From the NCBI RefSeq assembly GCF_022288725.1, contig NZ_JAKNTA010000019.1, forward strand, positions 46,997 through 110,996: a stretch of DNA of 64,000 bases. The letters are read 5' to 3'. The notes below the pieces were generated by a model, which saw only the letters and a program-made list of their open reading frames with translations, was not told the DNA's origin and did no database searches. The position numbers were made by a program, and so were the translations under genes. The DNA comes from Kitasatospora sp. A2-31. Its GTDB lineage: Bacteria > Actinomycetota > Actinomycetes > Streptomycetales > Streptomycetaceae. Below are positions 1 to 7,268 of the stretch, in pieces. Positions within the stretch are counted from its first letter, which is position 1. Each line of letters begins with the position of its first letter.

Positions 1-128
1 CCCGGCGCCACCGCGCCGCCGACACCGGCCACCACCGCGCCCTCCACCACCAGACGGCCGTCCTCGACCACCCCGGACGGAAGGACCAGCCGGGCGCCGG
101 ACAGTGCAGTACGGTCCGCGACAGTCAC
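1..128 (-). CDS. nagA: N-acetylglucosamine/galactosamine-6-phosphate deacetylase, 5' end only
   Basis: Only the first 42 codons are in the window; the gene continues off the left edge. Translation from GTG at 128 gives a start with SGARLVLPSGVVEDGRLVVE, the typical N-terminal beta-sandwich strand of NagA-type amidohydrolases. These remove the acetyl group from GlcNAc-6-P or GalNAc-6-P in the cytoplasm. The catalytic part cannot be seen. It is divergent from a DeoR regulator and near agaS/pfkB/aldolase genes, which argues for GalNAc-6-P as substrate (inference). Other amidohydrolases with a similar start cannot be excluded from 42 residues. Confidence 0.7.
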   Translation of the reverse strand, partial: MTVADRTALSGARLVLPSGVVEDGRLVVEGAVVAGVGGAVAP

Positions 129-367
129 GCGGCCACCCCCCTGGGCTCTGGACGGGCATCTGGACGGGCAGGCGTGCTTCCGCACCGTGGGCGCGTCCGA
201 TTGGTCAGGAACGAACGTCCGGAAGCAGGACTTCGGGGGCTTGGCTGAGTGAAGTTGCTTGAAGAGTTGCCATCATAGTCAGCTTCGAGCGGCAGGACAG
301 CCCCTCGGGGGCCCGGAATCCGGTCGCAGCAGGCCTGAAAGGCCGGGCCCGGGGCTAGACTCGCGGC
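129..367. promoter_or_regulatory. Divergent nagA/deoR promoter region with candidate operator
   Basis: 239 bases between two divergent starts. At 251-263 the sequence GAAGTTGCTTGAA, read on the minus strand as TTCAAGCAACTTC, matches 12 of 13 positions of TTCAAGCATCTTT at 5195-5207 upstream of the agaS operon. Finding the same motif in front of both transcription units suggests a DeoR operator. No clear -10/-35 pair was assigned. Confidence 0.45.
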
Positions 368-1126
368 ATGCTCAAAGCTGATCGATCCGCGCGGATACTC
401 GCGCACGTCACCGAAGCGGGGAGCGCCGACGTGCACGCGCTCGCCGGGCTCCTGGGCGTCTCCACCGCGACCGTCCGCCGGGACCTCCAGGAGCTCCACG
501 AGCAGGGGCTGTTGCACCGCACGCGCGGCGGCGCGGTGACCGGCCCGGTCAACCTCGAACTGCCGCTGCGCCACCGCAGCGAGAAGCAGCGCGAGGAGAA
601 GCGCAGGATCGCCCAGGCCGCCGCCGAACTCGTGCCGGACGGTGCGGTGGTGGGCCTCAGCGGCGGAACCACCACCAGCGAGCTGGCCCGGGTGCTGGCC
701 GAACGCGGCGGCATCACCGTGGTGACCAACGCGGTGAACGTCGCCGCGGACCTGATCGTCCGGCCCGAGGTGCGGCTGGTGGTGATCGGCGGCATCGCCC
801 GCACCGCGAGCTACGAGCTGGTCGGCCCGGCCGCCGACCTGATGCTCTCCCGGTACCACCTCGACGTCGCGTTCATCGGGGTGGACGGCCTGACGGCCGA
901 GGAGGGCTGCACCACGCACGACGAGATGGAGGCCCAGACCGACCGGGCGTTCCTGCGCAGCAGCGCCCGCGCCGTCGTCCTGGCCGACAGTACCAAGGCG
1001 GGCAGGGTCACCTTCGCGCGGATCTGTCCGCTCGCGGACGTCGACGACCTGGTGACGGACGCCGGCCTGACGGACGCCCAGGCGAAGGCGTTCGCCGCCT
1101 GCGGGGTGCGGGTCCGCCGCGCCTGA
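368..1126 (+). CDS. DeoR/GlpR-family transcriptional regulator of the amino-sugar locus
   Basis: 252 residues, the usual DeoR length. An N-terminal winged helix-turn-helix (about residues 6-57, LLGVSTATVRRDLQEL) is followed by a DeoR sensor domain of the sugar-phosphate isomerase fold, with the GLSGGTTTSELARVL phosphate-binding loop near residue 96 and the VAFIGVDGL segment near 175. Family members repress sugar catabolic operons and are released by a phosphorylated intermediate. It lies divergent from nagA and convergent with the aldolase gene, so it is the probable regulator of both units, comparable to AgaR. The effector is unknown. Confidence 0.9.
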   Translation: MLKADRSARILAHVTEAGSADVHALAGLLGVSTATVRRDLQELHEQGLLHRTRGGAVTGPVNLELPLRHRSEKQREEKRRIAQAAAELVPDGAVVGLSGGTTTSELARVLAERGGITVVTNAVNVAADLIVRPEVRLVVIGGIARTASYELVGPAADLMLSRYHLDVAFIGVDGLTAEEGCTTHDEMEAQTDRAFLRSSARAVVLADSTKAGRVTFARICPLADVDDLVTDAGLTDAQAKAFAACGVRVRRA

Positions 1127-1141
1127 CGGCGACGGCGCCGG

Positions 1142-1183
1142 GCGGGTGCGCCGGGGCGGGTGCGCCGGGGCGGGTGCGCCGGG
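1142..1183. repeat. Three tandem copies of a 14-bp GC-rich unit
   Basis: The unit GCGGGTGCGCCGGG occurs three times head to tail at 1142, 1156 and 1170, in the 99-bp gap between the convergent deoR and aldolase genes. It may act in termination; no function can be shown. Confidence 0.7.
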
Positions 1184-1225
1184 GCGGCTGCACGGTCCGC
1201 GCACCAGCGCCCGCCCGACGAGGGC

Positions 1226-2089
1226 TCATCCGACGGGCGCCGTCGCGATGGTGGGCAGGAGCCGGGCGGCGGCCTCGGTGACCGCGCCGCGGCCGGCGGC
1301 GAGGTAGCCGCGCGGGTCGACGGCGCGCTCGTCGCCGGCGAGGTGGGCGCGGACGGCGGCCGTCATCGCGATGCTCAGCGCCGTACCGATGTTGACCTTG
1401 GTGATGCCGCCGCCGACGGCCCGCCGCAGCTCGTCGTCCGGTACGCCGGAGGAGCCGTGCAGGACGAGCGGGACGTCCAGCGCCGCGCGCAGGTCGGCCA
1501 GCAGGGTGTGGTCGAGCCGGGCGTCGCGGGAGGTCATGGCGTGCGTGCTGCCGATGGCGACGGCGAGGGCGTCCACACCGGTCTCGGCGACGAAGTGCCG
1601 GGCCTCCTCGGGCCGGGTCCGGGCCCCGGGTGCGTGCGCGTCCCGCGGTCCCCGGCCGTCCTTGCCGCCGACCTCGCCGAGTTCGGCCTCCAGCCAGAGC
1701 CCCGCGCCGTGTGCCCAGGCGGTGGCGGCGCGGGTGGCGGCGACGTTCTGCTCGTACGGCAGGTGGGCGGCGTCGAACATCACCGAGCTGAACCCGCAGT
1801 CGGCGGCCTGGCGGAGCAGCCCGTCGCCGGTCACGTGGTCCAGGTGGAGCGCCACCGGGACGGTGCTCGGCTCGGCGCACCGCACCGCGGCGGCGGCCAG
1901 CGGGCCCGGCCGTCCGCCGTGGTAGCGCACGGCGTTCTCGCTGATCTGGAGGATCACCGGCGCCCCGGCCGCCTCGGCCGCGGCGACCACGGCCTCGATG
2001 TGCTCCAGGGTGATGACGTTGAAGGCGGCGACGGCGCCGCGCCGGGCCGCGGCCCGGCCGACCAGGTCACCGGTGGCTGCCAGGGGCAT
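1226..2089 (-). CDS. Class II fructose/tagatose-bisphosphate aldolase family protein
   Basis: 287 residues. It starts with the family hallmark GAVAAFNVITLEHIEAVV and has the metal-binding histidines in HLDHVTGDGLL (about residue 85), a GSTHAMTS segment and the VLHGSSGVPDDEL motif. These are typical of zinc-dependent class II aldolases of the KbaY/GatY/FbaA group, which split a ketose-1,6-bisphosphate into DHAP and glyceraldehyde-3-P. It is the last gene of the agaS-ROK-pfkB operon, 89 bp after pfkB. With AgaS and a PfkB kinase present, tagatose-1,6-bisphosphate is the likely substrate (inference); fructose-1,6-bisphosphate cannot be ruled out. Confidence 0.85.
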   Translation of the reverse strand: MPLAATGDLVGRAAARRGAVAAFNVITLEHIEAVVAAAEAAGAPVILQISENAVRYHGGRPGPLAAAAVRCAEPSTVPVALHLDHVTGDGLLRQAADCGFSSVMFDAAHLPYEQNVAATRAATAWAHGAGLWLEAELGEVGGKDGRGPRDAHAPGARTRPEEARHFVAETGVDALAVAIGSTHAMTSRDARLDHTLLADLRAALDVPLVLHGSSGVPDDELRRAVGGGITKVNIGTALSIAMTAAVRAHLAGDERAVDPRGYLAAGRGAVTEAAARLLPTIATAPVG

Positions 2090-2178
2090 GGGCTCTCCTG
2101 AGGGTGTGTGAGGTTGCGGGGCGGTCGCCGTGGTGTCTTCGGGTGGGCTCCGACGGAGCCCTCGCAGGAGCGGGCCGG

Positions 2179-3102
2179 TCAGGCCGGGCGGAGAGCGACC
2201 AGGGGGAGGTCGTGCAGGTACGCCCGGCGGTCGACGTGGCCGGCGTACGGTGCCCGGACGGCCGCGGCGGACAGCGCCACCGCATGGGCGAGCGTCTGCC
2301 GCCAGGGGCTGCCCTCGGCGAGGGCCGCGGCGAGCGCGGCCACCACGGCGTCGCCCGCACCGGTCGGGTTGCCCCCGCGCACCGCGCGGTCCTCGGGGAG
2401 CCGGGCGTGCCAGGCACCGTCCGGGGTGACGGCCAGCACGCCGGCCGGCCCGAGCGAGGCGACCACCGCCCGGGCGCCGCCGTCCGTCAGGGCCCGGGCG
2501 GCGGCGAGCGGGTCCGCGATCCCGGTGGCGTCCCGCAGCTCGGCCGCGTTGGGCTTGACCACCGTCGGCCGGGCCCCCAGCGCCTCGGTGAGTGCGGGCC
2601 CGCCGGCGTCGAGGACGATGGGGACGCCGTGCCGGTGGGCGAGGCGGACCAGCTCCCCGTAGGCGCCGGGGCGCAGCCCGCGGGGCAGACTGCCGGCGAG
2701 CACCAGGGCGTGGGCGGCGGGCAGCAGGCGCGCGGCACCCGCCAGGACCGCCGCCCAGTCCTCGTCGGCGAGCTCGGGCCCGGGCTCGTTGAGGACGGTC
2801 GCGTCGGTCTCGTCGACGACGGTGACGGTGCGCCGGGTCGCGGCGCCGGGGCGGAGCGGGACGGGCAGGTACGGGAGGCCGGACCGGTCCAGCTCGGCCC
2901 GGACGACGTCGCCGGTCGGCCCGCCCAGCGGCAGCAGCGCGGTGGCCGGGCGGCCCAGGGCGTGCAGCACGCGGGCGACGTTCACGCCCTTGCCGCCGGC
3001 CTGTTCGTGGACGGCGGCCACCCGGTGGGTGGTGTGCGGGCGCAGCGCGGGCACGGCGTAGGTGACGTCGAGCGCGGGGTTGGGGGTGACGGTCAGGATC
3101 AC
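2179..3102 (-). CDS. PfkB-family 1-phosphofructokinase/tagatose-6-phosphate kinase
   Basis: 307 residues from GTG at 3102. The start ILTVTPNPALDVTY, the AGGKGVNVARVL motif (about residue 35) and the C-terminal GGNPTGAGDAVVAALAAAL signature with the catalytic Asp of GAGD are diagnostic of the LacC/FruK branch of the ribokinase superfamily. The start codon overlaps the ROK stop by 4 bp (GTGA), indicating translational coupling. In this context it most likely converts tagatose-6-P to tagatose-1,6-bisphosphate for the next gene product; this is inferred from neighbours, since 1-phosphofructokinases look alike. Confidence 0.88.
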   Translation of the reverse strand: MILTVTPNPALDVTYAVPALRPHTTHRVAAVHEQAGGKGVNVARVLHALGRPATALLPLGGPTGDVVRAELDRSGLPYLPVPLRPGAATRRTVTVVDETDATVLNEPGPELADEDWAAVLAGAARLLPAAHALVLAGSLPRGLRPGAYGELVRLAHRHGVPIVLDAGGPALTEALGARPTVVKPNAAELRDATGIADPLAAARALTDGGARAVVASLGPAGVLAVTPDGAWHARLPEDRAVRGGNPTGAGDAVVAALAAALAEGSPWRQTLAHAVALSAAAVRAPYAGHVDRRAYLHDLPLVALRPA

Positions 3103-4259
3103 GGGGCTGTGGTCCGTCCGGGCGTCGGGGCGGCAGCCGTCGCGGCGACGGCAGGCGTCGCGGCGGCCATCGGGGCAGGGGCAGGCGTCGGGGCAGGGGC
3201 AGGCGTCGGGGTGGGGGCAGGCGTCGGGGCGGGAGCGGGGCCGGGTGCCGGCGATGCGCCGGTCACCGTGTCCAGGGCCCGCAGGCCGGCGCCCAGGCAG
3301 CCGGCGGCCGCCCCGAGTGCGGCGGGGACCAGGCGCGGCGGCACCAGGATCCGCGCGCGGGCGGCCAGGGCCGCCGCGAGCGGGTCGAGCAACAGACGGC
3401 CGGACTCGGCCAGCCCGCCGCCGAGCACGACCAGCGGCGGGTCCAGGACCAGGGCGGCCGCGGCGAGTGCGTCGGCCAGGGCGTCCACCGCCTCGGCCCA
3501 CACCGCGCGCGCCGCCCGGTCGCCCGCGGCCGCCAGCCGGGCCACCTCCTCCGCGGGGGCCTGCCGCCCGGCGGCCCCGGCGTACCGGCGGGACACGGCG
3601 GCGGCCGAGGCGTAGGTCTCCGTGCAGCCGAGCGCCCCGCAGGCGCACCGCTCCCCGCCGGGCCGGACCACGAGGTGGCCGATCTCCCCGGCCCGGTGGT
3701 GCGCGCCCGGCTCGGCCCGGCCACCGGTCATCACGGCCGCCGCGATGCTCGTACCGACCGGGACGAAGAGGAAGCGCTCCGCGCCGCGTCCGGCGCCGAG
3801 CCGTGCCTCGGCCGTGCCGCCGGCCCGCACGTCGTGGGTGACGGCGACCGGTAGGCCGGTGCGCTCGGCCAGGAGCGCGCGGAAGGGGACGTCGCGCCAG
3901 CCGATGGTGGCCGAGTGGACCCCGGTGCCGGTGTCCTCGTCCACGACACCGGGGACGGCGAGGCCGATGGCGTCGACCTCGGCGCCCTGCCGTTCGGCGT
4001 GGCGGAGCAGTTCGGCGACCACCGCCACGATCGTGTCGACGACGGCCCCGGGCCCGCGTTCGCGCCCGGTGGCCCGGTGTTCGCGGTGCCGGACGGCGGC
4101 CTCGCGGTCGAGCAGCGCCGCCTTGATCCCGGTGCCGCCGACGTCCACGGCGACGACCAGGCGCGCTGCCCCGCCTTCGCCCCGGACGGGCGCGGGAGCG
4201 TGCCGAGGGTCGGTCAGGCCGGCCCGCGCCGACCCGCTCGTCGGGTGGCGCACGCTCAT
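3099..4259 (-). CDS. ROK-family sugar kinase with Pro/Ala-repeat tail
   Basis: 386 residues. The ATP-binding motif VVAVDVGGTGIKAALLD appears near residue 33 after an N-terminal extension. The ROK zinc motif GERCACGALGCTETYAS lies in the middle, and VVLGGGLAESGRLL precedes the C-terminus. ROK kinases phosphorylate free hexoses or N-acetylhexosamines; here GalNAc kinase (AgaK-like) is the best fit, feeding NagA and AgaS. The start overlaps the agaS stop by 4 bp (ATGA). Odd feature: the last 50 residues or so are an alternating Pro/Ala/Thr stretch, encoded by an imperfect repeat near 3170-3245 and absent from typical ROK kinases. Confidence 0.85.
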   Translation of the reverse strand: MSVRHPTSGSARAGLTDPRHAPAPVRGEGGAARLVVAVDVGGTGIKAALLDREAAVRHREHRATGRERGPGAVVDTIVAVVAELLRHAERQGAEVDAIGLAVPGVVDEDTGTGVHSATIGWRDVPFRALLAERTGLPVAVTHDVRAGGTAEARLGAGRGAERFLFVPVGTSIAAAVMTGGRAEPGAHHRAGEIGHLVVRPGGERCACGALGCTETYASAAAVSRRYAGAAGRQAPAEEVARLAAAGDRAARAVWAEAVDALADALAAAALVLDPPLVVLGGGLAESGRLLLDPLAAALAARARILVPPRLVPAALGAAAGCLGAGLRALDTVTGASPAPGPAPAPTPAPTPTPAPAPTPAPAPMAAATPAVAATAAAPTPGRTTAP

Positions 4260-5143
4260 GAACCGGTGAGGACCACGGAGCGGGTCAGGTGCCGCGGCCG
4301 GTCCGGGTCCAGGCCCTTCGCGGCGGCGAGGGCCGCGGCCAGCCGGTGGACGCGGACCAGTTCGGCGAGCGGGTCGAGCCCGCCCTCGATCCAGCGCGCG
4401 CCGGTCCCCCGCACCTGTTCGGCGAGACCGGCCGGCGCCGTGCCGAGCATCCAGGTGGCGGTGGACGGGGCGGCGATGCTGATCGGTCCGTGCCGGTACT
4501 CCATGGCCGGGTACGCCTCGCTCCAGGCGAGCGCCGCCTCCCGCAGCTTGAGCCCGGCCTCGTTGGCCAGGCCGACGGTCCAGCCGGTGCCGAGGAAGGT
4601 GAACTGCGTGCAGCCCGTGAGGCCTTCGGGCAGCGGTTCGGCCAGTGCGCGCCGCCCGTCCGCCTCGACCGCCCCGGTGTGCAGGCCCAGGTGGGCGCGG
4701 AGCAGGGTGAGCGCCGTGGTGGCGAACCGGGTCTGCACCACGGACCGCTCGTCGGCGAAGTCCAGGACGGCGAGCTCGTCGGCCGCGCCCATCACCGGGG
4801 TGTCCGGGTCGGCGGTGATCGCGGAGGTGCGGACCTGCCCGCGCAGCCCGCCCAGGAGGGTCAGCACTTCGGTGGTGGTCCCGGAGCGGGTGAGGGCGAG
4901 CACCCGGTCGTAGGAGCGGACGCCCGGGAACTCGGAGGCGGCGAAGGCGTCGGTGACGCCGTGTCCGGCCGCCTCCCGGAGCCCGGCGTAGGCCTGTCCC
5001 ATGAACAGCGACGTCCCGCACCCGACGACCGCCACCCGCTCGCCGTGTTCGGGCAGCGCCGGGCAGTCCGTCCCCGCGAGCTCCGCCGCTCGGCGCCAGC
5101 AGTCCGGCTGGCTGGCGATCTCGGCCTCGACATGGGTCGCCAT
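4256..5143 (-). CDS. agaS: SIS-domain sugar isomerase/deaminase, AgaS-like
   Basis: 295 residues with two SIS (phosphosugar isomerase) domains. The first carries VAVVGCGTSLFMGQAYAGL and LTRSGTTTEVLTLL, the phosphate-binding Ser/Thr loop; the second starts near FLGTGWTVGLANEAGLKLRE and includes AYPAMEYRHGP. This is the AgaS/GlmS C-half pattern without a glutaminase domain. AgaS proteins convert galactosamine-6-P to tagatose-6-P and ammonia. It is the first gene of the overlapping four-gene operon. A GlcN-6-P deaminase role is possible, but the downstream kinase and aldolase favour the galactosamine route. Confidence 0.85.
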   Translation of the reverse strand: MATHVEAEIASQPDCWRRAAELAGTDCPALPEHGERVAVVGCGTSLFMGQAYAGLREAAGHGVTDAFAASEFPGVRSYDRVLALTRSGTTTEVLTLLGGLRGQVRTSAITADPDTPVMGAADELAVLDFADERSVVQTRFATTALTLLRAHLGLHTGAVEADGRRALAEPLPEGLTGCTQFTFLGTGWTVGLANEAGLKLREAALAWSEAYPAMEYRHGPISIAAPSTATWMLGTAPAGLAEQVRGTGARWIEGGLDPLAELVRVHRLAAALAAAKGLDPDRPRHLTRSVVLTGS

Positions 5144-5190
5144 CGGCCACCTCCCTCATGAGCGCTTGCCGATAACTGATCTCTTTGCGC

Positions 5191-5210
5191 TTGATTCAAG
5201 CATCTTTGAA
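5191..5210. promoter_or_regulatory. Candidate DeoR operator upstream of agaS operon
   Basis: TTGATTCAAGCATCTTTGAA lies 48 bp upstream of the agaS start. It contains a perfect CTTGA-T-TCAAG palindrome and an imperfect TTCAAG/CTTTGAA inverted repeat. The core TTCAAGCAWCTTY also occurs at 251-263 before nagA/deoR. The local AT-richness against the GC-rich background supports a regulatory role. Confidence 0.5.
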
Positions 5211-5319
5211 CAGAGCAGGGAAGCGTTATGCGCAGTTCTCTGCGGGAAGATGCGACATCGCGCGACGTCTGCACACTCCCGGGGTGAAGGCGGCGGGGAC
5301 GGAGGCAGCAGGGAACGGC

Positions 5320-5353
5320 GACGGGCGCGTTCTCCGGGGAGAACGCGCCCGTC
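5320..5353 (-). terminator. Factor-independent terminator hairpin
   Basis: Perfect 15-bp inverted repeat GACGGGCGCGTTCTC / GAGAACGCGCCCGTC around a CGGG loop. It lies 76 bp past the stop of the minus-strand gene ending at 5430 and upstream of the agaS promoter, so it probably stops transcripts entering the aga operon. There is no U-tract, as is common in actinomycetes. Confidence 0.75.
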
Positions 5354-5429
5354 ATGGAAGGGTGGGTGGAGAGAGTCGTGGAAGGGCGGTGGAGAGAGAG
5401 CGGGCCGGAGGGGACGGCCGGCGGACGGC

Positions 5430-6020
5430 TCAGCGGCAGACCGCGCCCTGCTGGTCGGCCAGGACCCGCTCCGTCAACTTGCCCAGCGCCTTGGTCATCG
5501 CGTCCCGGCCCGCGGGCGTCGCCGGGATGATGCTGCTGTCGGCGCTCACCACCACCATGACGCCCTTGGAGTGGTCCCCGGCGCAGTAGTCGATCACCGA
5601 CCCGCCCGGCCCGGCCGCCATGACGCCCCGGCCGATCAGGTCCTTCGTCTCCGCGTGACCGGGTTCCGCCGGCCCCTCGGGATCGAAACGGCCCACGGAG
5701 ACCCGCACGGCGGTCTCACCGTCGACCTCGATCTCGCAGGAGACGCGCTTGGCGTCCGTCGTGTCACGGCGTTCGGTGCCCGGGCGCCCCTTGGGCAGGA
5801 CGGTGGCGAGCGGCGTGCCGGCGGCCCGCTCCAGACCGCAGAGCGTCTGCTTCGGCCCGGCCTCCTCGTCGTCACCGAGGACCACCACCGCCCCGACCAC
5901 CGCCGCCGCCACGGCCACCGCGGCCCCGCCGAACAGCCGGAGCCTACGGCCCCGGCCGCCCTCCGGACCGGAGATCGTCTCGGTCGTCTCCGACGAGGCG
6001 TCGGACTGAGTGTCCGTCAT
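5430..6020 (-). CDS. Single-pass membrane protein with extracellular Cys-containing domain
   Basis: 196 residues. A short Asp/Ser/Thr-rich cytoplasmic segment ends in GGRGRRLRLFGG, followed by one hydrophobic helix (about 31-50, AAVAVAAAVVGAVVVLG) and an extracellular domain of about 145 residues with four cysteines (LCGLE, VSCEI, DYCAG, AVCR). The layout and the start with GGGGGA before ATG are convincing. It resembles the DUF3558-like secreted proteins common in streptomycetes, but I cannot assign a family. It is monocistronic, with a terminator at 5320-5353. Confidence 0.8.
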   Translation of the reverse strand: MTDTQSDASSETTETISGPEGGRGRRLRLFGGAAVAVAAAVVGAVVVLGDDEEAGPKQTLCGLERAAGTPLATVLPKGRPGTERRDTTDAKRVSCEIEVDGETAVRVSVGRFDPEGPAEPGHAETKDLIGRGVMAAGPGGSVIDYCAGDHSKGVMVVVSADSSIIPATPAGRDAMTKALGKLTERVLADQQGAVCR

Positions 6021-6207
6021 GTGTCGTGTCCCCCTGATGCGCCGGACTTCCGTCCGGCCGTGAACTACGTGGATGCGGCGCGGAGCATATCGTGGAACGG
6101 CCGCCACAATCATCACAGTAGTCACACCAGTCCCGGGAAACCCAGGGATCCTGGCACGCACCACCCAGGATCTCCCCGGAGGCGCCCCCTGACCCGGCCG
6201 ATCCCGG

Positions 6208-7131
6208 TCAGTCGGCCCAGTCCGGCTTCCAGACCGGCTGCGGACCGGACGACGGCACCGCGAGGTGGCGGCGGAGCAGGGCCAGGGCCGGGTGGGCGTT
6301 GTCGCGGTGCCAGAGCAGGTAGTGCGGGTAGACGGGGGTCGGGTCGAGCACCGGGATGCGCCGGAGGTCGTAGCCGGCGGGCCAGACGAGCCGGGTCTGC
6401 GCGCCGACCAGGCTCGCCAGGGTCGTCGAGTCGGCGACCACCTCCAGCAGGCCCTCGATGCCGAAGTTGGGGCCGGTCGACTCGATGCCGAGCCCGAACG
6501 CGGCGGCGAGGTCGTCGTAGTAGGCGGCCCATTCCGTCCCCGGGACGATGCCGGGGATCCAGATCCGGTGCCCGGGCAGCTCGGCCGGCGTCACCGAGCG
6601 GGCGTCGGCCAGCGCGTGGCCCGGTCCGGTGAGGAGCTCGTGCGGCTCGTCCAGCGCCGGGGCCGCCTCGATGCCGTCGGGCAGTTGGAGGCCGGGGGCG
6701 GTCACGGCGCGGAAGGTCGCGTCGATCGCGCCCGCGGCGACCTCCGCGAGTGCGGTCGCGGCGTCGAACAGGGTCACCACGTCGAGGTCGACGTCCGGGT
6801 GCGCCCGGTGGAACTCGCGCAGCAGCGCCGAGGGCGCGAGCCGGGAGCCGATCACGTCGACGCGCAGCGCCCGGCGGCCCGGCCGGACCGAGTCCGCGGC
6901 CCGCTCCGCCGCCCGCAGCACCTCCCGGGCGTGCGGCAGGAACGCCTGGCCGTCCACCGTGAGCCGGGCGCCGCGCGCGGTGCGGGTGAACAGACGCACG
7001 CCGAGCTCCTTCTCCAGCACGGCGATGCGTTTGGAGACGGCCTGCTGGGTGATCGACAGGTCCGCCGCGGCCTCCTGGAACCGGCCCGAGTCCACGATCG
7101 CGACGAAGGTGCGTACGGCTTCGAGGTCCAT
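6208..7131 (-). CDS. LysR-family transcriptional regulator
   Basis: 307 residues from ATG at 7131. It begins MDLEAVRTFVAIVDSGRFQE and has the classic LysR winged helix (about residues 3-60, ADLSITQQAVSKRIAVLEKELG), followed by a periplasmic-binding-like effector domain (about 85-300). It is divergent from an MFS transporter, with a 21-bp perfect palindrome in the shared promoter; LysR proteins usually control the divergent gene and themselves. The effector cannot be predicted. The frame is open further upstream, but that would cover the palindrome. Confidence 0.9.
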   Translation of the reverse strand: MDLEAVRTFVAIVDSGRFQEAAADLSITQQAVSKRIAVLEKELGVRLFTRTARGARLTVDGQAFLPHAREVLRAAERAADSVRPGRRALRVDVIGSRLAPSALLREFHRAHPDVDLDVVTLFDAATALAEVAAGAIDATFRAVTAPGLQLPDGIEAAPALDEPHELLTGPGHALADARSVTPAELPGHRIWIPGIVPGTEWAAYYDDLAAAFGLGIESTGPNFGIEGLLEVVADSTTLASLVGAQTRLVWPAGYDLRRIPVLDPTPVYPHYLLWHRDNAHPALALLRRHLAVPSSGPQPVWKPDWAD

Positions 7132-7163
7132 GCCCGCCAGCCTAGGGGCGTCGCGATCCTGGT

Positions 7164-7184
7164 GACACAACCACTGGTTGTGTC
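7164..7184. promoter_or_regulatory. Perfect palindromic operator between lysR and MFS gene
   Basis: GACACAACC-ACT-GGTTGTGTC: nine-bp arms, no mismatch, 3-bp spacer. It sits 33 bp upstream of the LysR start and 85 bp upstream of the MFS start. Its AT-rich arms stand out from the GC-rich flanks. It is the best candidate for the LysR binding site. Confidence 0.65.
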
Positions 7185-7268
7185 CCGGCCGCCGGGCGGT
7201 TGTTTGCCCCCGGCCCCCGCGGCTCGATTGGATGCCGGTCGTCGGCGACGGACGAGAGGCGGGGTGGC

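Noticed and set aside
5160..5300. Possible RNA gene or riboswitch in the agaS leader
   Set aside because: Only operator-like short repeats are visible; no conserved riboswitch core or tRNA cloverleaf was recognised here or elsewhere in the window.
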